Positions 37,383 to 47,151 of a stretch of DNA of 64,000 nt are shown piece after piece. The notes beneath the pieces are model-generated. The model saw only the letters and a program-made list of their open reading frames with translations. It had not been told where the DNA came from and searched no databases. Position numbers and translations under genes: made by a program. This DNA comes from Earliella scabrosa (lineage: Eukaryota > Basidiomycota > Agaricomycetes > Polyporales > Polyporaceae). How positions within the stretch are numbered: position 1 is the stretch's first letter; each line of letters starts with the position of its first letter. Location: assembly GCA_022605405.1 (NCBI GenBank), contig JABYQQ010000010.1:992001-1056000 (forward strand), written 5' to 3'.

Positions 37383-39318
37383 GTGCCCCGACGTCGTTCA
37401 TCACTCGTTCAGCATCTGCGTCCCCTGATCATAGTGCATCAGTCTACTACTCTACCGCTGTACGACCCATTCTGTCACGCTCTCATTCACCTCTCGATGT
37501 CGCTAGTTCGCCTCTAGCTCGTTCCGTAGTGCTGTATGTATATATCTGTTTGGTTGCCTCCTGCACGTCGTTATTGTTCCTGTTGCTATTCACGCTTCAG
37601 GGAATCCTCCTCCCCTACTTGCGCATTGTCTCGGTCGTCTAAGTATCACATCTAGTCGATGTCGTATCTACTCTTTGTGGGCCACTCCATACATACCCCG
37701 ATTGTCTCAATACTACGGTGTTCATAGGTACCATTCAATGTGTGAGATCAGATAGCACCGAAGTCGTGTCCCATAGTATCCGCTCACTGAGCTCTCGCCT
37801 CTTGAGTTGATCTGCTCTCCTCCGCCCGTCGCATGACTGTCTATCTGCCATGCGCGCCGCCGCCGCCCGCTTCGCTCCTCCGGAGCCCTTCATAAATCTA
37901 GCAATGAGATCGAGCACTTTGAACGACGAGCAGCTGACCCCGGAGATGCGCTGGCCCCGCTCCCTCGGAGTGCATGCCGTAGATACCCCGGATTGAGCTC
38001 ACTGCCTTTTTGAGCCGAATTGACATGACCGACCGATCGGCCACACCAAATCTCTGGGGTGCGCTCGGCTTATTTGTCATCGAGGCTCCGAGGTCGCAGA
38101 CGTGCGCATATGGGCAATGCACTCCGACTATGTGACAAGATTGCTACGACCACCTGAAACTTCTGCGTCCTACTGGGGAAGACAGCGGGCCGATGATATA
38201 TGAGAGTACCACGCAAGGACGTATTGCGAGGGCACCGTCCCGCAGAATGATACCAGAAGGTCTCCTCTAGGGCCTCAGAAGGGGTAGGTGGCCAAGGCGG
38301 CGGCGGCGGCGTGCGGGAGGCGGGGGCCGAGGGACTCCGAGGGAGAGGAAGGATTAGAGTTTCGGAGTTCAATCAAGTTGCCGGCAATCACCCACAGTTC
38401 CAAACAATAGGACACAGCGAGCGCTCATAGCGCTCATGGCATTCCTCAGTTCCCTCTCTCATGGACGGTTCTGGTCGCACTGGTGGCGGATAACTACTGA
38501 AAATCAATGCAGAAATATTCATTGGACCTGCAACAGCGTTTTTGTACAATACAGAAGCACAACAACCCACTGGCAGAAGGCGCTTCGGAATCAAGGCCGT
38601 TCCCAAGTTTGGGGCTGTTTGGCTACCTCTGCTACCTCATCGATCTCATCGCACTGCGTCCCCGCTTGCCAATTACACCATCCCACGAGCACCTCCCCGT
38701 CTCAGGGCGTGATCGGAAGCTGTTGCAGCCCGCCGAACTAAGCGAATACGGACGGAATCTTCCAGCCGCGGGCAGGCGATCCCGTCCTCCGCACTGGCTG
38801 ACTCGGCCGCCTCCGCCCCTCATTGAGCCCTGCGCCCTGAGTTCTCCCGGATCATACCTCATTCCATGCACAGCAAAATGCGGGGCGACAATAACCGAAC
38901 GTATGCGAGAGGGGGAGAGAGAGGGCGCCATTGAGGGAGCTATCCGCTGTCCACAGTGCGCCCGCCATAGTCACCATTGTCTCCCTAGGAGAATACTCTA
39001 CTCAACTGGTAGCGCCCCATGCATGGTATCTGTGAGTGCTTACGGCAGTGCCGCGCGTGTCCGCTTACTCACTATACTGCAGCCTGCCTAGACCCGATCT
39101 AGTAAATTGAGGTGACACCTTTGCACGCACCGGGCAAGACGTTGCCAAGGAGGAGAGGCGTCTGTGCAGATGCGAGGAAACACGTAAGTAGGTCTCAGAT
39201 AGAGCCCCCTTTCCCTGCTAGATCCCGCCCTCATCCCGTCAGCACCCAACTCACTCTCCAACCACGCCCCTACCACACTCTTCCCTTCCCTTCATCGTAT
39301 CCGTTACTGCCGTCGAAG
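37383..39318. other. Intergenic, no gene seen
   Basis: It begins with a CT-rich 3' region of paralog D. A 195-codon + strand frame at 38507-39091 contains two Cys pairs (CTAKC and RCPQC) but lacks the His ligands and spacing of the family, so it is not called. No other signal. Confidence 0.4.
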
Positions 39319-39774
39319 ATGCCGCCATTCCGCACGATCAGAGGCGCCATGGTTCGGAAGGTCCGTTTTGCAACCCCCGAACCTGACGAGAATACGCCAG
39401 TTCTATTCACACCGACACCACGATCGCGGCGAGCCGGTATCCCCTACGGTAGACCGGAGAATCGACCACGACACACTGGCTCGAGCCACCCATCCGAAGT
39501 AGAGCGTTTCCGTGTCGACTTCTCAATGGAGGCGCACACTCGCATCATTGCATTCGTCTTTGATGCGTCTACAAACGCAGAAGAACGCCGCTCAGGGCAC
39601 GCAGATAGCAAGGCTGCAGTGGACGATGCGACTGCGGCGTTGTCTCAGCTTTCTCTTCGCACCGACGGCGCGACGTCGGAGCAGCAACCCAACGACGTTG
39701 ACGCTGTTGTATCTGGTCTCAGCTCGATGCGGCTACGCGATGATGGAGAGGAGATGGACACATCGGAGCACTAG
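39319..39774 (+). CDS. Small hypothetical protein (151 aa)
   Basis: A single-exon frame starting MPPFRTIRGAMVRKVRFATP, with a disordered middle and an acidic end (RLRDDGEEMDTSEH). No domain is recognised. A CT-rich leader precedes the start, and codon third positions are G/C-rich, both as in real genes here. It may be an orphan or the last exon of a longer gene, because the frame is open upstream of the first ATG. Confidence 0.5.
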   Translation: MPPFRTIRGAMVRKVRFATPEPDENTPVLFTPTPRSRRAGIPYGRPENRPRHTGSSHPSEVERFRVDFSMEAHTRIIAFVFDASTNAEERRSGHADSKAAVDDATAALSQLSLRTDGATSEQQPNDVDAVVSGLSSMRLRDDGEEMDTSEH

Positions 39775-40761
39775 GTGGGCCAAATGGTGAGCACCCATTC
39801 CATCGTTGAGTTCGACTCATAGACTGACTGAGTCTCGTTTCACAGCATCCACCAACTGTTCTCGTTCTGAGGGATCTCTAATTGATATGTACATCCATCC
39901 TTTCACGTCTCTCGCGATACGCACATGCTCTCAGACCTATATCCTAGTTTACGCTCTGTTGCTACTTGTGGATTTTACCTCGCCTCCCGTCGCCGCTTTC
40001 AATGTTCTGCATCTAGTCTTCTGTTGTCTCTCTTTAGCCGTCCACGTTGAAGTGGTAGTAGCAAACTGTCGCTGTACAATATCTCTTGGTCGTAAACATA
40101 GTGACATCTAGCCCTTTCTCAACTCGCAAATTGATTGTCAAGTGTGCGCTGCATGTCCGCGGGTCCGGCGACCGAAAGAGCACTCCCTTGCGACTCGTCA
40201 TCTTCTCTTTGACTAGCATGAATGTACTCGTCATTGATATCTCACATCTCGCCTGGTTTTGAGCCATCGTCTCGTCATCTTCTCTTTGACTAGCATGAAT
40301 GTACTCGTCATTGATATCTCACATCTCGCCTGGTTTTGAGCCATCGTGACAGCTCCATTGGCATCGGATTCACAACGTCACTGGCAGTAGTATTGAGACG
40401 AACAGTTGAAGGAGACGGAGACAACAAGACAAGTGTTACAGCACGAGAGAAAACTAGCTATGGACAAACGGGATGTGGAGATGAGTGAGGAAAGTTGTAC
40501 AGAGCACGACGGAGCAGGAACAAGTATCGACACATGACAGTGACAAACAGCAACAGCGACGAGGATGGGACATGACGACGGACGAGGGATGTACAGCGAG
40601 ATAGCTATCGACACATGAGGATAAAACGACAAGAGAGATGCGAGAAGCACGGTACGTGAGAAACCGAGGACCGATGAACAAGGGTAGGAGTATTGAGACG
40701 ACGTGGGACACTCGATGCAGAGCCCGCTGCTCGAATACAGGCCGCTGACATGAGCGGTCGC
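39775..40761. other. Intergenic with tandem duplication
   Basis: This converging stretch between the 39319 gene and paralog E has no coding signal. It contains the 77-bp perfect tandem duplication listed separately. Confidence 0.6.
40194..40347. repeat. Perfect 77-bp tandem duplication
   Basis: Unit 40194-40270 is repeated base for base at 40271-40347. The unit begins ctcgtcatcttctctttgac and ends gagccatcgt. Perfect identity in non-coding DNA suggests a recent slippage or unequal-exchange event. Confidence 0.95.
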
Positions 40762-41752
40762 CTACGGCTTGAGCTTGATGTGGAAGTACGCCTTGATTTC
40801 CTCGGCTGTGATGAGGAAGTCTTGGTCGTCGATAGCGTGCACGAGGGTTCCCTCCTCAGCGCGCTTCTGGTTGTAGGCGAGCTTCGCGTACAAGGCGACG
40901 GCCTGATCAAAGGAAGGCGTCAATGACCTCAGACAGAGAAGAGCGCGCGAGTGCAACTCACGCAAGCGTTGTGCTTCTTGTGGTCACAGAGAACGTCTTG
41001 CCGGTCGAAGAGGACGTTGCAGCCGTGGCAGATGAACTGCACCTCCATGTGGTCCTTCAGCACGTGTCGCCGTTGAAGAGCGTACCGGGTGTGGCAGTTG
41101 CACCCAGCCCATGGGCATCTGAGCTTCGTCTTCTCTCCTTTAGGCTTGGTGAGGTGGCTGTTGATGTGCTTGCCCGCCGTATCGATGTCGGCATGGGAGA
41201 GATCAACGTTGCAGTTCGGCACCCCGCATCGTTTGACGATGGGCTGTTGAGGGTTGGCTATGTAGACCGTGGCCTGGACCTCGTCCGAGGTGGAGCGGGG
41301 CCGCTTGCTATCAGGGGCGGCGTCGGCTGCATCCTCGCGCTTGCGCTTGTTGCTCGAGGTGGCGGCAGACGACTTCGTCGGGACGGTGTCGGGGGTGGGG
41401 AGCTTGGCCTCGCCGGTTGCCGAGGCCGGCATTTTGGGGGGCTTTTGGGTCGCCTTTTCCGCTGCCCTTGCCTTCGCCTCAGGCTTGTTGGTGAGGACGA
41501 ACAACAGGGTTGTGAATGCTTGCCTGACCTTCATACGATATCAAGTTAGTTTGTCACCGTTAGGCAAGAAATTGGCGTATTTACCCTATCAGGATCAGGC
41601 TCATCGGCCCGCAGCAGGGATGGGTCAGGCTCTGGCCATTCGTACTTTGCCAGGTCTACGGAGCCCGTCTCCGAGTTGTCTAGAGATGGGCCACAGTCGC
41701 GGCCAAAAGCTTCGAAGTCAAAAAAGTGGTTGGCGACGTCGGCAGTGCTCAT
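40762..41752 (-). CDS. Three-finger zinc-finger protein, paralog E
   Basis: Predicted 291-residue member of the local family. Exons 41752-41585, 41528-40962 and 40902-40762 all join in phase 0. The N-terminal exon is acidic (FFDFEAFGRDCGPSLDNSE). The middle exon has a basic patch (SSNKRKREDAAD, DSKRPRSTSDE) before the fingers: Cys157, Cys162, His177, His181; Cys194, Cys199, His211, His216 (core CPWAGC); Cys223, Cys226, His239, Cys245. The intron begins right after Cys245. The last exon is short and helical-looking (AVALYAKLAYNQKRAEEG...), less basic than in B or C. The 5' part of this gene is partly duplicated, direct orientation, at about 43590-43820. Function unknown. Confidence 0.82.
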
Positions 41753-43189
41753 TCTGCGAGAGAGGCGGGGACTAGCGGGGAGTATCGTGTACTAGTAAGG
41801 AGCAGGGGAGCGGAGTCAGTGAGGAAGTGTTCCAACGCTTCCTACTTTATATCTCGCTCTCGCGCAAGTGGAGCCGGGCAAACATGCCCTCGTCCGGGTC
41901 GCGGAGTTCGGTTCGACGGGCATCGGTTTCACCGAGATCGAGGACATGCGCCGCAAGCCAGCGTCTTTTTCTCGGGGATCCTAGCAACCTTGCTTTGTCG
42001 TCATTGTCTCTGGTGAACTTGGATACGCTATTGATGGCTCCAAGTGGCCCATCGTGCCGTCGTCCTTCCTTCGTATGGGTCGGTAGGATGTCGCTCTTTC
42101 ATGCAGGAGAGTTGTGCCGCTCACCTTGAAGCAGTACTGTTCCCGAGTTTCCTGACGTTTTTTTTCCTGACCTATTTCATCTTGGGTAACCTAGCCTAGT
42201 ACTACTACATGCGGAGTGTCGTGTCAGTCATCGGATTCGGAACATCCGCACCTCGCTAAACCGTCAGGGTCGAGTTATCGCCAAGCCCGCTGTAGCACAG
42301 CAGCTGTGCAGATGTCAGGTACTAAGCATCCTGGTGTAGGCTTGACGATGAAGACGTGTCGATGCGCAGGCGGGGTGATTGTATGACGTCGTTGGGTGAC
42401 ATGGAGCGATGCGGCGGGCCGCATGAGGCGGGAATGGTATTGACCCGGTTTGTGAATAGCGCGTCCAGAGCAACTTTTTAGACCCCATTGTTCTCTGTAG
42501 TGTGTGATTATTGATATCAGCGTAGCCATGTAATTCATGACTCGGAAGTCTTAATGGGACTTACTTGCCAAAGCGCTGCGTTCACTGAGATCCCACTGAT
42601 TACGCTTCACCCGTAGTCTCGTAAACGTAGTGCGTGCTCAGTAGACATTTTTTGTCTTACACGAACAAAAGTGCACATATACTGAGTATTGCCATGCAGC
42701 TGGGTAAGGTCTTGGTTAGGGGGCGCGAGGATTGATTGGCATGCGCGTGGCGCGCTACTACCCGAAAAGGCAGGCCCGCCCTCTGGCGCGTCATTTAGAG
42801 CGCCAAACATCAGTCGCCCGGAGTCAAGCTCAGAAAACTGAGGCAAGTCAGCGCACAGTCGCGCCCCCATATTTACCTGCATAACGCTTGGATCACGCCG
42901 CGCACCGATGTGCCCAATGGAGGTCACTCAAACTGAACAGAATGACCTATAGTCAGTTTGTCAGATGGCCTCGCCGGCTGCACTGGCACCTCACATGAAC
43001 TACATAATACGACTTGATACGACCCACGGGAAACGCATCGTAATCACACAAGGCGTCAATATAGCTACTGGAGCATCATGCAGCAGCTTCATGCTCTCGC
43101 CGCCGCACGGCTGCGAACCGTCATTGTCATTGATTCATCGCCGTGCCCAGTGTATGGACTTATGATCTCGTAAATTGAATCTACTCTAC
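41753..43189. other. Intergenic, no gene seen
   Basis: Upstream of paralog E. No frame with recognisable content. It forms the left edge of the broken-copy mosaic. Confidence 0.5.
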
Positions 43190-43830
43190 TCAAACGGATA
43201 TTTTGGAGTTCGTAGTGGAGGGCGCGTTGGGAGTGCGCTTGCGGCTGGTAGCGGCCTTTGAGAGAGTTCGCATGACGGTGGTCTTCTTCGGAACGTAGTC
43301 GTCGCCATCGGAGTCGGAGTCGAGTTGTCGATCCACTGCCACCGCGCTCAGGTAGTGGTTCTTCGAAGGTTGGACGCTCCGCAACGACTGGGTGAGGCCG
43401 TCGAAGATCCACTTGCGGCCGAGCGTGTCTGAGTCCGCGCCTTTCAACCAGGGCCGGATCTCACTGTAGAACGCGTCGGGTCGCACCCGTCGCGCACGCC
43501 GGCGAGGAGCCGCTGCATGTCGTTGATGACGCCGGCGAGGAGGTGCAGGTAGTTTGTGATACGGCGGTGCGGGATTGCGTTTCCGGCTTTGGCTTGTTCG
43601 TTAGCACGAACAACAGGGTACTGAATGCTTGCCTGACCTTCATACGATATCAAGTTAGTTTGTAAATTGTCACCGTTAGGCAGAAAATCGGCGTATTTAC
43701 CCTATCAGGATCAGGCTGGTCGGCCCGCAGAAGGGACGGGTCGGGCTGTGTCCATTCGTACCTCTTCGCTAGGTCTACGGAGCCCGTCTCCGAGTTGTCT
43801 GAAGATGGGCCACAGTCGCTTCAAAGTACT
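43190..43830 (-). pseudogene. Chimeric broken copy: paralog E start + IDO-like piece + paralog A-like linker
   Basis: Read on the minus strand. From about 43820 to 43590 it matches paralog E's first exon end, first intron and second exon start (DNSETGSVDLAK, DPSLLRAD, VRQAF-TLLFVLTNKP). Then comes a stretch from about 43577 to 43394 that resembles indoleamine 2,3-dioxygenase (RITNYLHLLAGVINDM, VRDGCDP, FYSEIRPWLKGADSD, RKWIFDG), interrupted by a one-base frame change near 43471-43484. It ends with a basic linker (DDYVPKK, ATSRKRTPNAP) like the one before the fingers of paralog A, then a stop. No finger remains. The frame changes at the junctions argue against a working product. Confidence 0.65.
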
Positions 43831-43864
43831 GGCGCCTCGTAGACAGATATCTTGTAGTCTGACT

Positions 43865-44011
43865 ATCGTCTTCTGTCTCGACGTCATCTCCAACGTCGTC
43901 ACATTGCCGCTCGACAGAAGGCCGCGCAATGAGTACCGCCTGATTTGGCAGCGTCGACTGTCCTGCTACAGTAGACACTGTGAATACAAGCGACGCGTGG
44001 GTGCGTGGACT
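43865..44011 (-). pseudogene. Second, diverged fragment of paralog D
   Basis: This short segment aligns with the end of intron 2 and start of exon 3 of paralog D and with the better copy next to it: the stretches gtcgacagaag / ctcgacagaag and gagcgacgcgtgggt / aagcgacgcgtgggt occur in the same order and spacing. It is more diverged than the neighbouring copy and carries frame breaks. Confidence 0.6.
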
Positions 44012-44555
44012 TCTCCACAATGGCCGACCGGACAGAGGACCTCGGGTGGATTGGCAGGGTCGGGAATCCAGACCGCCGCCTGCACTTCCGCAGCTGTGCG
44101 CCTCCTGGATACCGTGCCATTGTCGTCGTTGTCGTCTTCACTGTCGTCTTGAACATGATGATGACGGATCCGGTCGACAGAAGGGCGAGCAGTGGGCGCC
44201 ACCGGACTGGGCAGCCTCGACGGTCCTGCCCCGTCAGATGCTGAAAGCGAGCGACGCGTGGGTCAATGGGGACCAGGACGAGAGAGTCAGGGAAGGAAAA
44301 AGGCCTCACCATCTTCTCTCCACATATCCCGCTCCCTCGACGTCGCACAGTGCTTCCTCTTCCCAACCCGTGCCGGTTCGTTCACAACGTCCCTAAACCG
44401 TTCGGGTGTCTCGGGAGACGAAGGGGGAGTGCGGATAACGGGCGGGAGGGTCGCAAATATTTGAGGGTACGACCGTCTAATTAGACGCAGTGAGTGTTGG
44501 GTCACGCAACCAAGGGATGTGCGACGTACTCGAAGTGGTGGCGTCTCTCCTCGAG
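44012..44555 (-). pseudogene. Truncated inverted copy of paralog D
   Basis: It matches paralog D from the last bases of exon 1 through intron 1, exon 2, intron 2 and the first half of exon 3. Shared strings are RHHHVQDDSEDD, TVSRRRTAAEVQAAVWIPDP and CPVGHCGEV; then the match stops inside finger 1. Both introns are kept, so the copy arose from DNA, not mRNA. It lacks a start codon, fingers 2-3 and the C-terminal exon. Confidence 0.85.
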
Positions 44556-44559
44556 AAAT

Positions 44560-45160
44560 AGTGCAGGTATCGGCGGGAGAATGACGTACTCTTGATCATC
44601 TTTGTACGCCTCTGTGTCGGTCTTCCTACCGGAAGAGGGCGCGGGGCTCTCCTCCTTCCCCTCGTCTACTGCAGGCTCGTTTTCTACGCCGTCGATCTCG
44701 GATTCGCCTTCGTCCTCGTGGTATTCATCGGTTCTTGCACCCTCATGGGCAGGCTCTGGTGCGTCGTCTTCCCCACTGTCTTCCACATCTCACTTTCGCT
44801 TCTCGCCGCCCGGTGGCATATGATCTACTGGCGTTGTGGCAACCGGGGAGATCTAGAAAGGGACTGCATTGAGTGCTCTGCTGGCTAGGCAGAATCTCGT
44901 CCCTCCGCGTCAGAGGCTTGTGCAGGTCACAGTTTGCGACAGGGCAACGCCATGTGATCCCGAAGTGGTGGTGCACCCAGTGCCGTTCCAAATGGCTGTA
45001 GGTCCCCGTCTCGTCGCAATCCGAATACTCGCAGCGGTATCGACGGTCTGTGTTTGTGGCGGAACCGCGCTGGAAGTGCCCCCGCCAGTGCTCGACAGCT
45101 GCAGCAGTACACTGTACCTCGCCCAAGTGTGCAGCCCCCGCCGCTGACGGTCGAATGCAG
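44560..45160 (-). pseudogene. Degenerate zinc-finger module (copy G)
   Basis: The minus strand encodes AVEHWRGHFQRG, then RYRCEYSDCDETGTYSHLERH and ITWRCPVANCDLHKPLTRRD. This is the family pattern: end of finger 1, finger 2 with CEYSDC and His pair, and the start of finger 3. The second Cys of finger 1 is replaced by Leu, and finger 3 runs into a stop. An acidic frame further on (44560-44786, EDEGESEIDGVENEP) may be the former tail; it ends where the paralog D copy begins. Confidence 0.6.
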
Positions 45161-45409
45161 GATGGATCGCTGTACGGCAGTCCTTTCATTGGGCAACGTT
45201 GGGCTCGCTTTGGGTCACTGGCGGGAACACTTCAAAACCAGAGGTTGAACCGACAACCAGAGGTGCGGGCTTTGCGGCTATCTCGGATGCACCCATTCTG
45301 ACTGCCACACTCAAATGCTGGGCCACTGGCAGTCGGTTCATCTCCTAGTCGAGTTCGAGTGCCCATTCAGATGCCATGAAGAGAGGAAGGGGTCCTCCTG
45401 GGAGAAGAG
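45130..45409 (+). pseudogene. Degenerate zinc-finger module on the opposite strand (copy K)
   Basis: The + strand reads LTVECRMDRCTAVL ... LGHWREHFKTRG, an in-frame TGA at 45247-45249, then RCGLCGYLGCTHSDC, LGHWQSVHLLVEFECPFRCH. This fits fingers 1 to 3 of the family. The internal stop and missing last ligands mark it as broken. It lies head-to-head with copy G, with the two modules overlapping at about 45130-45160. Confidence 0.55.
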
Positions 45410-45429
45410 CTGAGGACGACGTGCGCGCA

Positions 45430-45876
45430 GTGGTGAAGAACGGCGACATACCTCAAGCCATGGTTCTCCGACATATCCTCCACTCCAGTAGTGATCTTCT
45501 TGACCCACCAAGTGGTCAGCAGTGAAGGGGATGTCGAAGGGGTCGGGAGGAGGAGTTGAGTGGTAGCGGGGCGGAGGGTGTGGGCCCCGGGGGCGCGGTG
45601 GTCTCGTAGAAGGGTGTATCTTCAGGGAACTGAAGATACTTGTCGAAGATGTCCCGGTCGACAAGGCCGTCACGAGCGTTGGGGCTAGCCATTGCGGGTG
45701 GTTGAGCCATCGTAACTTGTCTCGTGAGCCAGGTTGACTGCCGAATTCGTCCGCAAAGTCCAGCTCTGAGCTTTCGCTCAAATACGGCGAGTCGAATGGG
45801 GATTCGTTCGTGACGATTTCAGGCAGTCCAGGGAAGTCGGTGAAGCCGGACTCCCAGTGACCGTTGGAGAAAAATG
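45430..45876 (-). pseudogene. Orphaned N-terminal exons of a zinc-finger paralog
   Basis: The minus strand shows an acidic N-terminal-like stretch (SELDFADEFGSQPGS, FTDFPGLPEIV), then LVDRDIFDKYLQFPEDTPFY, then, after a frame change, PDPFDIPFTADHLVGQEDHY up to a GTATGT donor. The style matches first exons of paralogs A-E, but the following finger exon is replaced by the inverted module K. The frame change within it suggests it is not functional. Confidence 0.45.
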
Positions 45877-46054
45877 CGGGAGCTTATCTCGCTTCTGCCG
45901 CTTCCCGGAAACCGCGATGTTTTGCCTGCTAGTGGAGTAGCTGTTCGGTGTAGATATTAGAAGGGTTGTATCGCAGAGAGGTGCAAGACTCACTCCTGTT
46001 GTCGGTTCGACCCCTGGTCTTGAGATGGTCCGGCCAGTGGGACATACGCCAGGG

Positions 46055-46520
46055 GTGGACGACGCTGAGTCCTCCTCCCCCTCCGACAACGAGGACGAGG
46101 AGTACGTCCCAAAGCCGAAGAAGAAGAAGGCCTTCACGAAGACCTCTCCGAAGGCGGGCACGAGTCGGAAGCGCACCCGCGATGGGGAACCAATCACGCC
46201 CACCCCTGTGGCCGTCGCGACGTCGACTAGCCGCAAGGCTCGAAAAACACCGAAGGCTCCGAAGAGGCAAGGAGGACGGAGGGAGTGGAAGGAGCTGCTT
46301 GAATTTGTGCCCGTGAGGGACGGGGAGTACGCTAGGGTGACCTGCGGGTTCCCAAATTGCGAGGAGGTATTGTGCGTCAAGAACAGGACCGCAAGCGTCG
46401 ATCACGTCATCGACGCCCACTACGTCCGAAGCGACGTGGTTGGGAACCGCGTCGACAAGTTCAAGTGTGACTGGGGGGACTGCACCAAGACTCCTAAGGG
46501 TTACGATATCAAGCGGCATA
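46055..46520 (+). pseudogene. Truncated inverted copy of paralog A
   Basis: It matches paralog A nearly residue for residue from DDAESSSPSD through the basic linker (EDEEYVPKPKKKK, TSRKRTRDGEP) and finger 1 (CGFPNCEEVLCVKN) into finger 2 (FKCDWGDCTKTPKGYDIKRH). It stops abruptly in the middle of finger 2 at the border with the paralog C copy. Finger 3 and both terminal exons are missing. Confidence 0.88.
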
Positions 46521-47112
46521 TGTTGCAGGATGGACCTGCCAAAGGAGCCTCGTCGTCAGAACCGTGTTTCTCGCGCTTTGCGCCAGAAGCGGCGGAGGGC
46601 GGAGGCAGGGACAATGACTCGCTAAGGGCCCTGTGTCCAACTCGCTCTCCATAGCAGCAGGACATGGAGAGCCAGGAGTGGTTCCCGGAGTCCCCGAGGA
46701 CTCGGGAACATCGCTGAACGCAGTCCCGACCTGCGACGAGACAGTAGGTGATGCGTCTTCGGAGACATCATCCACGGAGGGATCCCAGTCCGCCGCATCA
46801 AACGTGCTGGGCCAGCGACGAGGAAGATGGGGTAGGGGCGAGGACGAGGGAAGGGGAATCCAGGACTAGTGTGTCCTATACCGATCAAGCCGAAAGATAC
46901 AACGAGCCGCGTGAAGTGTCAATCACGACTAGCAAGCACCCAGCACAAATTGTACACGCACCTGACGGGGATACCTATCATCGAACAAGAAATGCCCCAT
47001 CCACTCGGGGTTCTCCTCCACGTACTCCCCTGGAAACTCCTAAAATCCGATTCGCAAGAGATGGCCAACCCGGGGCAGCATGGTGAGGACACGTCCAGAA
47101 CAGATTAGGAAG
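46521..47112 (-). pseudogene. Truncated copy of paralog C
   Basis: On the minus strand it matches exon 2 (EEFPGEYV-EENPEWMGHF-type block at 47041-46964, ending at a GTGCGT donor), the intron, and the beginning of exon 3 (DTLVLDSP, FSDVPESSGT, the MESE start of the next block) of paralog C. In-frame stops and frame changes occur, and it ends before the fingers, at EAPLAGPS, where the paralog A copy begins on the other strand. The intron is retained. Confidence 0.8.
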
Positions 47113-47151
47113 TTAGAACTCACAAAAGCCCTCTGCTCATGTCGCGCATAC

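Noticed and set aside
38507..39091. 195-codon + frame with CTAKC and RCPQC pairs, possible extra zinc finger
   Set aside because: It lacks the C-x-W core, the His ligands and any splice pattern of the family; probably coincidence.
45778..46519. About 200-codon minus-strand frames opposite the paralog A copy
   Set aside because: They mirror the + strand copy of paralog A; the same shadow exists opposite intact A.
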